Part shown: one piece after another, positions 7,571 through 14,578 of the stretch
Numbering within the stretch: the first letter of the stretch is position 1
How the letters are laid out: each line of letters begins with the position of its first letter
Assembly: GCA_900758075.1 (NCBI GenBank)
Contig: CAAEQF010000123.1
Location: 1-18,469, forward strand
DNA length: 18,469 bases
Source: Coriobacteriia bacterium
GTDB taxonomy: Bacteria; Actinomycetota; Coriobacteriia; Coriobacteriales; QAMH01
Reading direction: 5' to 3'
Notes under the pieces: model-generated
Database searches by the model: none
What the model was told of the DNA's origin: nothing
The model's input: only the letters and a program-made list of their open reading frames with translations
Made by a program: the position numbers and the translations under genes

Positions 7571-8659
7571 CTAGCGACGCCCTTCGTCCGCCATGCCGAA
7601 GCATTCGGTGAAAAACACCTGGGCATCCAGGTCGTAGCGCTCGCACACCTCGTCGAGCGCGTCGTCCATGAGCCGCGCGAGCTTACGAGACGGGCATACG
7701 GCACGCGCGTTCACGATCACGCTGAGGTTGCGGTGCGCAGCCTCGGTCTTGTGCTCGTACTCGATATCGTAGTCGACGCCGATGAGGGATGCCTTCACGT
7801 AGTCGTCGTCGCAGATGCCGTACAGCTTGAGGTGCGGAACGTTGCCCTTGCGCTCGATCAGTCCGAGCCTGATCTCTTCGATGAAATCGTCCACGACCTC
7901 GTTGTAGTCGATTTCTCCCCCGTCGAGCGTCTTGAAGTACAGACGGCGGTTGTACCACGTGAGCACCGCCTCTGCCTGCGCGTAGTCGGGCCCCGCGTAA
8001 TCGATCTCGACGTGGCGGCAGGCGGTTGCGTTGTGGATGAGGAAGTCCGCGAGCTCGGGGATGCCCGTCCTCTCCCGTGCGCTTATGGCGAGTACGGGGA
8101 CGTTGCAGCTCTGCCGCAAAAACGACAGGTAGCGCTCGACTTCTTCGTCGCTCAGCGTGTCGATCTTGTTCAAGACGACGACGTCGCCTTCCTCGACCTG
8201 CTGCTCGAGCAGGAATTTGAGCTCCTGCGGAAGGTTGATGTCCGCCTGCTCGGGCATGATCATGCGAAGGCGCTCGGGGTCGACGATGACGGCGAGCGGA
8301 CCGAGCTCGAACTCGTCGGCGTTGTCCCGCAGGATCTGCTTGTAGACGTGCTCGACCGTGCCGACGCCGCACCCCGGGATGTCGCTCATGACGAGCTTTG
8401 CCCCGTCCCGGTCGCGCATGCGCCTGATCTTGTCTACCGTGTTGTCCATCTGGTAGCAGATGCACCCAGAGGAGATCTCCTCGACCGTGCACCCGTTCTC
8501 GCGCGTCAGGTTGGTATCCACGAGCTGTGCGCCGAGGTCGTTGGCGATGATGCCGACCTTCTCGACGTTTTTGTCCATGTACTCGGCGAGCGCGATCATC
8601 GTCGTCGTCTTGCCCGCGCCCAAAAACCCGCTCACCACGAGAAACTCAATCTTTTCCAC
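7571..8659 (-). CDS. G3E-family (COG0523/CobW-P47K) GTPase, putative metal or cofactor chaperone
   Basis: A 362-residue P-loop GTPase. Walker A is GFLGAGKTT (11-19), the G3E metal-binding motif is GCIC (65-68, followed by Tyr instead of the usual second Cys of GCxCC), the Walker B-like segment is DIPGCG (93-98) and the guanine-specificity motif is NKID (164-167). COG0523 proteins deliver Zn, Co or corrinoid-related cofactors to target enzymes. I do not recognise a canonical CobW C-terminal domain, so this looks like a P47K-type branch. Chosen start: GTG at 8659 with AAGGGG six bases upstream. A GTG five codons earlier (8674) has no spaced ribosome-binding site. No metal-dependent partner is adjacent, so the client is unknown. 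Confidence 0.85.
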   Translation of the reverse strand: MEKIEFLVVSGFLGAGKTTTMIALAEYMDKNVEKVGIIANDLGAQLVDTNLTRENGCTVEEISSGCICYQMDNTVDKIRRMRDRDGAKLVMSDIPGCGVGTVEHVYKQILRDNADEFELGPLAVIVDPERLRMIMPEQADINLPQELKFLLEQQVEEGDVVVLNKIDTLSDEEVERYLSFLRQSCNVPVLAISARERTGIPELADFLIHNATACRHVEIDYAGPDYAQAEAVLTWYNRRLYFKTLDGGEIDYNEVVDDFIEEIRLGLIERKGNVPHLKLYGICDDDYVKASLIGVDYDIEYEHKTEAAHRNLSVIVNARAVCPSRKLARLMDDALDEVCERYDLDAQVFFTECFGMADEGRR

Positions 8660-8695
8660 GTCACGCCCCTTCACGAGCTGTCATCTCGAGTTGAA

Positions 8696-8730
8696 TTACT
8701 ATCGGTCTACTATAGCACCGTATCTACTAT
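8696..8730 (-). promoter_or_regulatory. AT-rich promoter/operator with three ATAGTA repeats ahead of the GTPase gene
   Basis: In the 98-base gap upstream of the GTPase start, minus strand, ATAGTAGA occurs at 8730-8723 and 8713-8706, and ATAGTAA at 8702-8696. The second copy overlaps TATAGT, a plausible -10 box. The spacings of 17 and 11 bases and the local AT-richness suggest a promoter with repeated binding sites. The regulator is unknown. Confidence 0.4.
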
Positions 8731-8757
8731 TAGAACGTTACACTCGTTGTCTTGCCG

Positions 8758-9636
8758 CTATTTCGAGAACGGCAGATCGCCGCGCTTGAATCGGGCGATC
8801 ATCTCGCTCGTGAGGGTCACGCCGTCTTCTTCCTCGGTGATCTCGTCCCTCGAAACCCATGCGCCATAGCCAAGCTCGTCTTCCTGCAGCGTGATGGTGG
8901 CATCCCCATCGAGCTCGCAGAAGTATCCGAGCAGCAGATTGCTCGCGTACCCCCAGGGCTGGCTCTTGTAGTAGCGGATGTTCTTGACGCGCAGGCCCAC
9001 CTCTTCGCGTACTTCGCGCTCGACGGTTTGCTCGGCCGTCTCGCCAATCTCGACGAACCCCGCGACGAGCGCGCGCTTCGGGCTTTCCGTGTTCCACGCG
9101 TACTTGGTGAGCAGGATCTTTTCGCCGTCCACCACCGCGACGATAACCGCGGGCGCGATCTTGGGATAGAGGATGTTGCCGCAGCTCCTGCATTCGAGCG
9201 CGCGCTCGGCGTGAGAATATGCCAGCAGCTTTCCGCAGCGCCCGCACCTGACGTTGTCCCGATACCATTCGTGCAGGTGAAAGCCCGTAATCGCCGCGAA
9301 CGCACGCGCACGGTCCGCAGACTCGCGCACGTCTTTCATGTGAACGAACCCGTATCCTTCCGCCTGTGGCGGCAGGCGTCGGAACACGTCTTTTTCCGGG
9401 CGCGCAACGAAGAAGCGCTCGCCATCGACAGAAAAGGCGTAGACGCATGGGCAATCGGTGTCGAGCTGGGCGAACGTCGGGAATTCCAGCCGTGCAGCAT
9501 CCCCGCGCCGCGCCAGGACCGAGTTATGGGGATCTGCCGCCACGCGGTCGCGGTAGACCAGCACGCGGTCATGCGCCGCGGGCTTCGTGAAGACGATCTG
9601 GTTATCGAACGCGTGAGGCGCGATGTCTTGAATCAT
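8758..9636 (-). CDS. nudC: NudC-like NAD(H) pyrophosphatase / Nudix hydrolase
   Basis: A 292-residue protein with an N-terminal domain, a zinc ribbon (CGRCG at 131-135 and CRSCG at 149-153), then the Nudix box. That box begins at G193, has E199, and continues REVREEVG at 207-214, matching Gx5Ex7REUxEExGU. SQPWGY at 225-230 is the NudC-specific SQPW element seen in NAD(H)-cleaving members, which also remove NAD caps from RNA in some bacteria. Chosen start: ATG at 9636, with TTGGAG five bases before it. The frame is open for 39 more codons to 9753, but that extension contains a 9-bp inverted repeat and has no ribosome-binding site. Activity is inferred; the Asp usual in the YPRxDPAVI segment is Ala here (YPKIAPAVI). 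Confidence 0.88.
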   Translation of the reverse strand: MIQDIAPHAFDNQIVFTKPAAHDRVLVYRDRVAADPHNSVLARRGDAARLEFPTFAQLDTDCPCVYAFSVDGERFFVARPEKDVFRRLPPQAEGYGFVHMKDVRESADRARAFAAITGFHLHEWYRDNVRCGRCGKLLAYSHAERALECRSCGNILYPKIAPAVIVAVVDGEKILLTKYAWNTESPKRALVAGFVEIGETAEQTVEREVREEVGLRVKNIRYYKSQPWGYASNLLLGYFCELDGDATITLQEDELGYGAWVSRDEITEEEDGVTLTSEMIARFKRGDLPFSK

Positions 9637-9711
9637 GGCGGCTCCAATGCTTGGGAATTGTCGTTTCGTCCATGCTACTTCGTTCTCGCGCAGGTGGCAG
9701 CTCACTTTTCC

Positions 9712-9747
9712 CACGTGTGCCCCGAGGCCGCACGCTCCGCACACGTG
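9712..9747. repeat. 9-bp inverted repeat (CACGTGTGC / GCACACGTG) ahead of nudC
   Basis: Perfect arms at 9712-9720 and 9739-9747 with an 18-base gap. Each arm contains the CACGTG palindrome. A related ACACGTG core recurs at 9991-9997 ahead of padR. No T-run follows on either strand, so an operator is more likely than a terminator. Confidence 0.5.
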
Positions 9748-9765
9748 CCTCATCCAAATTAAGGC

Positions 9766-9795
9766 TTGCGCATATATTGGATGTTATCTTATACT
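9766..9795 (+). promoter_or_regulatory. Promoter for the structured leader RNA
   Basis: TTGCGC (9766-9771) and TATACT (9790-9795) with an 18-base, AT-rich spacer. The -35 hexamer is the same as that of the riboswitch-symporter promoter. The predicted start is near 9802. Confidence 0.6.
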
Positions 9796-9801
9796 AGGCG
9801 A

Positions 9802-9942
9802 TGTCAACTCATATTCCGCACTTTCGCGGCTGTTCTCCGCAGCGCAGTTCAGCCGCAACGGGTCGGGGTATCTCGGCTGGTAGGCGGCTGGGGTACCCCG
9901 CTTCGAAACACGGACCAGTAAGCCGCCTCCTGGCGGCTTTTT
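9802..9942 (+). ncRNA. Candidate structured leader or small RNA with an antiterminator/terminator switch
   Basis: About 140 bases between a good promoter and an intrinsic terminator, with no plausible open reading frame. Pairings I can see are GCGGCTG (9826-9832) with CAGCCGC (9850-9856), the self-complementary GGGGTACCCC (9890-9899), CTGGT (9877-9881) with ACCAG (9914-9918), and AGGCGGCT (9882-9889) with AGCCGCCT (9921-9928). The last uses the same bases as the terminator 5' arm, so the two helices exclude each other, as in attenuators. I do not recognise the class. It lies 140 bases before padR and may be its regulatory leader or a free small RNA. Confidence 0.45.
9921..9942 (+). terminator. 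Intrinsic terminator at the end of the structured RNA
   Basis: AGCCGCC (9921-9927), loop TCCT, GGCGGCT (9932-9938), with a run of five Ts at 9938-9942. It is a compact, strong plus-strand terminator. Confidence 0.85.
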
Positions 9943-9989
9943 CATATCCGGATGCAGTTCGACGCGCCCGAGGGCGTGCGCTGCACTTG

Positions 9990-10011
9990 GACACGTGTCG
10001 CCCCGGCGACA
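9990..10011. promoter_or_regulatory. Nested palindromes, candidate operator ahead of padR
   Basis: GACACGTGTC (9990-9999) is a perfect 10-base palindrome. It overlaps TGTCGCC-CC-GGCGACA (9996-10011), a 7-bp inverted repeat with a two-base centre. TTGGAC (9988-9993), a possible -35, overlaps both. PadR regulators commonly repress their own genes through such inverted repeats, so an autoregulatory site is plausible, though unproven. The rest of 9943-10082 shows only a small GCGCCC/GGGCGT hairpin. Confidence 0.45.
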
Positions 10012-10082
10012 ATGTTTCTTCAACTATCCAGAGGGAGTGGCGTAGTATTATGGCAGTCAAAATCAACGAAAGGAAAACCTTA

Positions 10083-10544
10083 ATGTGGTCTGCCTGCCAC
10101 CCGAAATCCGAAAAAGAGCTCAACGAGTGCTCGCAGCTCGGCAAGAGCCTGAGTCGACTGACCCAGCCCTCGATTCTCGCGGCGCTCGCGCGCTCTGACA
10201 AGCCGCAGCATGGCTACCTCATCATTCAGGAGATGACAAAGAGCCCCATGTTTGGCGGGAGCTCCCCCGACCCGACGGGCGTCTACCGCATCCTCAAGCA
10301 GATGGAGAACAACGGGCTGGTCACGAGCGCCTGGGACACTTCGGAATCTGGCCCTGCCAAGCGCTGCTACAGCCTCACCGAAGAGGGTCGCGCGTGCCTG
10401 CGGCGCTGGGTCGACGCGCTCGCCTGCTACAGCGCGAGCATCCAGGAACTGCGCATGATCGCCTGCGATTCTCTCGGCATCGAGGTCCCCGACCTTCCCG
10501 TGTGCCTCCACGACCCAGCAGAGGCACTCGCGAAAGACGAGTAG
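10083..10544 (+). CDS. PadR-family transcriptional regulator
   Basis: A 153-residue winged-helix protein with the PadR pattern: HGYLIIQEM (43-51), PDPTGVYRILKQMENNGLV (62-80) covering the recognition helix, SAWDTSESGPAKRCY (82-96) in the wing and LTEEGRACLRRW (98-109) at its base. A C-terminal helix (about 110-130) should provide dimerisation. PadR proteins are usually repressors that sense phenolics, antibiotics or other small molecules; the ligand here is unknown. The ATG at 10083 was chosen because AAAGGAA lies eight bases upstream. An in-frame ATG at 10050 has only a distant GAGGGAG. No target gene sits beside it, since xerD on its right faces the other way; nudC on its left is divergent and is the nearest candidate. 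Confidence 0.9.
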   Translation: MWSACHPKSEKELNECSQLGKSLSRLTQPSILAALARSDKPQHGYLIIQEMTKSPMFGGSSPDPTGVYRILKQMENNGLVTSAWDTSESGPAKRCYSLTEEGRACLRRWVDALACYSASIQELRMIACDSLGIEVPDLPVCLHDPAEALAKDE

Positions 10545-10573
10545 CCCCCACATCGACACAGGTTCGCTCCTAA

Positions 10574-10604
10574 AGCTCCGCGCCAATACAGGCGCGGGGC
10601 TTTT
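10574..10604 (+). terminator. Intrinsic terminator of padR (possibly bidirectional)
   Basis: AGCTCCGCGCC (10574-10584), loop AATACA, GGCGCGGGGCT (10591-10601): an 11-pair stem with one G-U pair, with four Ts at 10601-10604. On minus it directly follows the xerD stop but has only three Ts, so it mainly serves padR. Confidence 0.85.
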
Positions 10605-10605
10605 C

Positions 10606-11562
10606 CTATCTCAGATGAGCGCGGGGGTGAGTCGAGAGGTATTCCTCGCGAATGTGCGCCCGGTCGACGTGCGTGTAGATCTGCGTCGTGGAGATATCGC
10701 TGTGCCCGAGCATCTCCTGCAAGATGCGCAGGTCCGCCCCGCCTTCGAGCAGGTGCGTCGCAAAGCTGTGGCGCAGCGTGTGCGGGTGCAGGCCTTCGAG
10801 CCCTACGCGCCTGCCGTACGCTTCGACCATCTTGCAGACCGCGCGCCTGGTCAGGCGTCCACCGCGCACGTTGAGAAACACCGCCGCCGGTTCCTTGGGC
10901 GCGTCTTGCCCCTTGGTGTGCAGGTGCGGCCGTCCCTCGTCGAGGTACTTCTCCAGAGCCGCCCTCGCCGTGCCCAGCAGCGGCACGATGCGCTCCTTGC
11001 CGCCTTTGCCGCGCACGCGCACGAGCCCTTCGCCGAGCAGCAGGCTGGAAAAGTCGAGGCTGCACAGCTCGCTCACGCGCAGCCCGCAGCCGTACAGGAC
11101 TTCGAGGATGGCGCTATCGCGCAAGCCGGCGGGCGTTGCGGGAAACGGCTGGTCGAGCAACGCGGCAATCTGCTCGACCGTCACCGCCTCGGGCAGGCGG
11201 GCGGGCTTGCGCGGGAGCGGCACGGACGAAGCCGGGTCCTTTTCGGTCATGCCCTCGCGCACGCAAAAGCGGTGAAACCCCTTGACGGCAGCGACATGGC
11301 GCTCGACACTGCTTGCCGCATACGCGCGGCGGCGCAGGTCCTCGATGTAGTCGGTGACTCTGTCGCGCTCGATGTCTTCGAGCTGCTCGCAACCGTCCGA
11401 GCGCACGAACCCGAAGTAGTCGGCGAGGTCTCTCCCGTAGTTCTCGACGCTCGCCTTGGACAGCCCCCGCTCGACGGTCAGGAACATGAGGTACTCGTCG
11501 AGGCATGCAGAAAAGCCCCCGAGGTCTTCACGGGGGCGCGCTTTCACCTCGCGGCTGCTCAC
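10606..11562 (-). CDS. xerD: XerD-type tyrosine recombinase
   Basis: A 318-residue recombinase. The SAM-like core-binding domain is at about 15-110 and the catalytic domain at about 125-310. The tyrosine-recombinase residues are present: R162 (GCGLRVSEL), K186 (RGKGGKER), H261 and R264 (HTLRHSFATH), H287 (GHSDISTTQIYTHV) and Y296. Xer proteins resolve chromosome dimers at dif. Closeness to the usual ~300-residue length and the housekeeping setting argue against a phage integrase. XerD rather than XerC is a judgement from overall similarity. The start is taken as the GTG at 11562, which overlaps the upstream peptidase stop (GTGA), with AGGCGG seven bases ahead; this implies translational coupling. 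The frame runs open further upstream but only as a shadow of the peptidase gene. Confidence 0.9.
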   Translation of the reverse strand: MSSREVKARPREDLGGFSACLDEYLMFLTVERGLSKASVENYGRDLADYFGFVRSDGCEQLEDIERDRVTDYIEDLRRRAYAASSVERHVAAVKGFHRFCVREGMTEKDPASSVPLPRKPARLPEAVTVEQIAALLDQPFPATPAGLRDSAILEVLYGCGLRVSELCSLDFSSLLLGEGLVRVRGKGGKERIVPLLGTARAALEKYLDEGRPHLHTKGQDAPKEPAAVFLNVRGGRLTRRAVCKMVEAYGRRVGLEGLHPHTLRHSFATHLLEGGADLRILQEMLGHSDISTTQIYTHVDRAHIREEYLSTHPRAHLR

Positions 11563-12686
11563 CGCTTTGCCGCCTGCAACCCCAGAGCGACGGCGAGCCT
11601 GGCGGTGTTCTCGAGGTCCTCGACCTTGAGGCACTCGTTCACCGAGTGGAAGTTCGTCATGCCCGTCGAGACGACCAAGGGTTCAACGCCCAGATCTATG
11701 TACATGTTCGCATCGGTGCCGCCGGCGGATTTGACGGTATCAGGCGAAAGCCCGACGGAGCGCGCGGCATCGTTGAACAGCTTGACCGCCGGCGCATCTG
11801 CATCCAGGCAAAAGCCGGAGTACTCGAGGTTCCAGTCGATGCGGACGCGTGCCCCCGTCTGCGAGGCTGCGCTGCGCATCGCCTCGTCAAGTCCGTCGTG
11901 GACGCGGTCGACGTCTTCTTTCTCGATGGCACGGCACTCGCCGGTAAGCATGCAAGAAGGCGCGACCACGTTGTTGGCCGTCCCGCCCCGCACCGTCCCG
12001 ATGTTCGCCGCACAGTAGTCCCCGACAGCGCCGAGCAGCCCATGGGCGCGCATGTCCGCGATGGCGACCGAAGCCGCCTCGATGGCGCTGATGCCCTTCT
12101 CGGGTGCGACGCCCGCATGGCTGGCCTTGCCCATGAACTCCGCCTCGAACGTGTAGTGGTACGGCGCCGCGAGGCACGCGAGCCCCACATCCCCTTCCCC
12201 ATCGAAGACGTAACAGGGCTCGCCCTGTTCGAAGGCTCCGACCGAGAGGTTTTTCGCGCCGCAGCACCCGACCTCTTCCTGGATGCTGAAGATGACCTTC
12301 ACAGTCGCATGGGGCTCGTCGCCCTCGCTCAAGGTGCGCACCGCCTCGATAATGGAGGCAACGCCAACCTTGTCGTCCCCGCCTAGGACCGTCGTGCCGT
12401 CAGAGCGGATGACGCCGTCTTCTATGACGGGGGTGACTTTCTCGCACGGCTGCACGCAATCGAGGTGCGCCGTCATGATGACAGACCCGGAAGCGGTGCC
12501 GGGGAGCACGGCATACAGGTTGCCCGTGTCCGAGCCGATGCGCTCGCCCGCGTCGTCGATCTCGACCGTGCATCCGCACGCGCGCAACGCGGCGGCGCAG
12601 TATTCTGCCGCCGCCCCCTCGTGCCCCGACGGGGAGCTGGTGGTGACGAGGTCGAGAAACGTGTTGAGTAGACGTTCGCTGTTCAT
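11559..12686 (-). CDS. M20-family metallopeptidase, PepT-like
   Basis: A 375-residue di-zinc peptidase. Visible motifs are AHLD (73-76, first metal ligand), GGDDKVG (102-108, bridging Asp), EEVGCCGAKN (137-146, catalytic Glu and a metal-binding Glu), FDGEG (161-165), GTDAN (323-327) and H347 near the C terminus. A dimerisation lid is inserted at about 180-290 (FMGKASHAGVAPEKG). It resembles the PepT/YqjE tripeptidase-like branch, which cleaves short peptides in the cytoplasm, though deacylases share this fold. Start: ATG at 12686 with AAAGGGG seven bases upstream; an earlier ATG (12740) has no such site. It lies between pyrG (78 bases upstream) and xerD (overlapping), so probably in one transcript. 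Confidence 0.9.
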   Translation of the reverse strand: MNSERLLNTFLDLVTTSSPSGHEGAAAEYCAAALRACGCTVEIDDAGERIGSDTGNLYAVLPGTASGSVIMTAHLDCVQPCEKVTPVIEDGVIRSDGTTVLGGDDKVGVASIIEAVRTLSEGDEPHATVKVIFSIQEEVGCCGAKNLSVGAFEQGEPCYVFDGEGDVGLACLAAPYHYTFEAEFMGKASHAGVAPEKGISAIEAASVAIADMRAHGLLGAVGDYCAANIGTVRGGTANNVVAPSCMLTGECRAIEKEDVDRVHDGLDEAMRSAASQTGARVRIDWNLEYSGFCLDADAPAVKLFNDAARSVGLSPDTVKSAGGTDANMYIDLGVEPLVVSTGMTNFHSVNECLKVEDLENTARLAVALGLQAAKR

Positions 12687-12764
12687 GAAAATGCCCCTTT
12701 CTTTCGCCCAATCTTCACGCATATGACGGGCAGAAAGCAAGGGGCAATCAAAATCGGAGGGATA

Positions 12765-14369
12765 CTAGGCCTCGCGCCTTTCGATGGCAGCCGCGACCAG
12801 GCCATTGAACAGCGGATGCGGGCGCGTCGGGCGCGACTTGAACTCGGGATGCCCCTGGCTCGCGATGAAGAAGGGATGGTCTTCGAGCTCGATCATCTCG
12901 ACGAGGCGGTCATCGGGCGAGACGCCGCTGACGACGAGGCCAGCCTCGATGAGCCGCTGCCTGAATTGGTTATTGACCTCGTAGCGATGGCGATGGCGCT
13001 CGTAGATGAGGGGCGAGCCGTACAGGCGCTCTGCCAGCGTGCCCGGCGCGACCTTGCACGGGTACGACCCGAGCCTCTGCGTGCCGCCCATATCCGCGAC
13101 GTCGCCCTGTTCCGGCATCAGGTCGATGACCGGATACTCTAGGTCGTCTCCAAACTCGCCCGAAGAGGCGCCCGGCATACCCGCCACGTCGCGTGCGTAT
13201 TCGCAGACGGCCGCCTGCAGGCCCAGACAAATGCCGAGGAACGGCACGTTGTGGGTGCGTGCGTAGCGCACGGCGCAGATCTTGCCCTCGAATGCGCGCA
13301 CGCCAAAGCCGCCCGGCACGAGGATGCCGTCCATGTTGCCGAGTATCGAGTCGACGTTTCCGTCGTTGAGGTTCTCGCCGTCGACGAGGCGCACGTTGGT
13401 GTGGTGGCAGTTCGCGACGCCCGCGTGATGCAGCGCCTCGATGACGGAGAGGTAGGCGTCGGGCAGCCCGACGTACTTGCCGACAATCGCGATGTCGACG
13501 GGCGCGTCGCACGTCGCCTCCTGGTGGAGGTACTTCTCCCAGGTCTCCAGATTGGCTTCGCGCACCTCGAGCCCCAGGCGACGCAGCACGCGCTCGTCGA
13601 AGCCCTGCCGGTACAGGCTCATGGGAACCTGGTAGATGCTCGGGGCATCGACGCAGGCGAACACGTGCTCTTCGTCGACGTCGCAGAACATCGAGATCTT
13701 CGACTTGATGCGGTCCGAGATGTCACGGTCGGAGCGGAGCACCAGAAAGTCGGGCTGGACGCCCAGCGATTGAAGTTCCTTAACGGAGTGCTGGGTCGGC
13801 TTGGTCTTCAGCTCGTGAGCTGCCGAGATGTACGGGACGAGCGTGCAGTGCACGAATGCGACGTTTTCCGGTCCGCACTCGCGGCGCCACTGGCGGACCG
13901 CCTCGATGAACGGCTGCGACTCGATGTCGCCGACCGTGCCGCCCACTTCCGTGATGACGATATCGGCAGACGTCTGGTCGGCGATGCGCTTGATGCGCTC
14001 TTTGATGGCGTTCGTGACATGCGGGATGACCTGCACCGTGCCGCCCAAGAAGTCGCCATGGCGTTCGCGGGCGATGAGCGCCTGGTAGATGGAGCCCTGC
14101 GTGACGTTTGACTCGCGAGTGAGGTTCTCGTCGATGAAGCGCTCGTAATGCCCCAGGTCGAGGTCGGATTCGAGCCCGTCGTCCGTGACGAACACTTCGC
14201 CGTGCTGGAACGGGCTCATCGTGCCCGGGTCGACGTTGAGATAGGGATCCATCTTCTGCATGGTTACTTTATAGCCACGCGATTTGAGGAGGGTGCCCAA
14301 CGATGCCGCCGTGATCCCCTTGCCCAAAGACGAGACGACGCCACCGGTTACAAAAATGTGCTTTGCCAT
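12765..14369 (-). CDS. pyrG: CTP synthase
   Basis: A 534-residue enzyme of normal length. The N-terminal synthetase domain opens with FVTGGVVSSLGKGI (6-19) and contains DPYLNVDPGTMSPFQHGEV (41-59) and EVGGTVGDIES (141-151). The C-terminal glutamine amidotransferase domain has the nucleophile C381 in GICLGLQ and its partners H507 and E509 in GHPEF. It makes CTP from UTP, ATP and glutamine in the cytoplasm, the last step of pyrimidine nucleotide synthesis. GAGGAG lies eight bases before the ATG. No reiterative-G initiation site of the Bacillus pyrG type is visible in the leader. It heads the pyrG-peptidase-xerD run and is divergent from murJ. Confidence 0.98.
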   Translation of the reverse strand: MAKHIFVTGGVVSSLGKGITAASLGTLLKSRGYKVTMQKMDPYLNVDPGTMSPFQHGEVFVTDDGLESDLDLGHYERFIDENLTRESNVTQGSIYQALIARERHGDFLGGTVQVIPHVTNAIKERIKRIADQTSADIVITEVGGTVGDIESQPFIEAVRQWRRECGPENVAFVHCTLVPYISAAHELKTKPTQHSVKELQSLGVQPDFLVLRSDRDISDRIKSKISMFCDVDEEHVFACVDAPSIYQVPMSLYRQGFDERVLRRLGLEVREANLETWEKYLHQEATCDAPVDIAIVGKYVGLPDAYLSVIEALHHAGVANCHHTNVRLVDGENLNDGNVDSILGNMDGILVPGGFGVRAFEGKICAVRYARTHNVPFLGICLGLQAAVCEYARDVAGMPGASSGEFGDDLEYPVIDLMPEQGDVADMGGTQRLGSYPCKVAPGTLAERLYGSPLIYERHRHRYEVNNQFRQRLIEAGLVVSGVSPDDRLVEMIELEDHPFFIASQGHPEFKSRPTRPHPLFNGLVAAAIERREA

Positions 14370-14425
14370 ACAGCATGCTCCTCACAGCCAAGATCATTAC
14401 AAAAAATATGGCCACGCAGCAATGC

Positions 14426-14440
14426 ATAGGCCTTGCCTAT
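14426..14440. repeat. Inverted repeat ATAGGC-N3-GCCTAT in the pyrG-murJ intergenic region
   Basis: Perfect 6-bp arms with a three-base centre, 57 bases upstream of the pyrG start. The 209-base divergent region also holds AGGCTT/AAGCCT and AGCAG/CTGCT half-sites around 14470-14520. I could not place a convincing pyrG promoter. Confidence 0.35.
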
Positions 14441-14564
14441 CTTAGAGTCTTGGACAAGCGTGACCCGTCTCAAGCAGCAGGCTTAACAAAAACTTAATGA
14501 AACTGCTCGAGAAGCCTCGACGTGGATATTGCATAAAGGCGTGGCACGTTGCCGCATATGCCAG

Positions 14565-14570
14565 TACTAT
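14565..14570 (+). promoter_or_regulatory. Candidate -10 box of murJ, implying a leaderless mRNA
   Basis: TACTAT ends eight bases before the ATG at 14579, which would put the transcription start at or next to the start codon. The -35 match 17 bases upstream is poor (TGGCAC). No ribosome-binding site precedes any of the three possible starts (TTG 14549, ATG 14558, ATG 14579), which fits leaderless translation. Confidence 0.4.
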
Positions 14571-14578
14571 GTCTATCC

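Noticed and set aside
9637..9753. 39-residue N-terminal extension of NudC with Cys-rich start
   Set aside because: No ribosome-binding site at the upstream ATG, an inverted repeat lies within it, and the inner ATG has TTGGAG at ideal spacing and matches where the domain begins.
9862..9917. tRNA-like segment (CTGGTAGG, TTCGAA, ACCA)
   Set aside because: No seven-pair acceptor stem or T-stem can be formed around these motifs.
9802..9942. T-box leader, because of GGTACC near an antiterminator-like helix
   Set aside because: The TGGNACC bulge is replaced by a fully self-paired GGGGTACCCC, no Stem I specifier features are visible, and the downstream gene is not aminoacyl-tRNA or amino-acid related.
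10606..11562. XerD-like gene as sign of a prophage or integrative element
   Set aside because: No attachment-site repeats, tRNA, excisionase or phage genes nearby; it overlaps a housekeeping peptidase gene and has typical Xer length.
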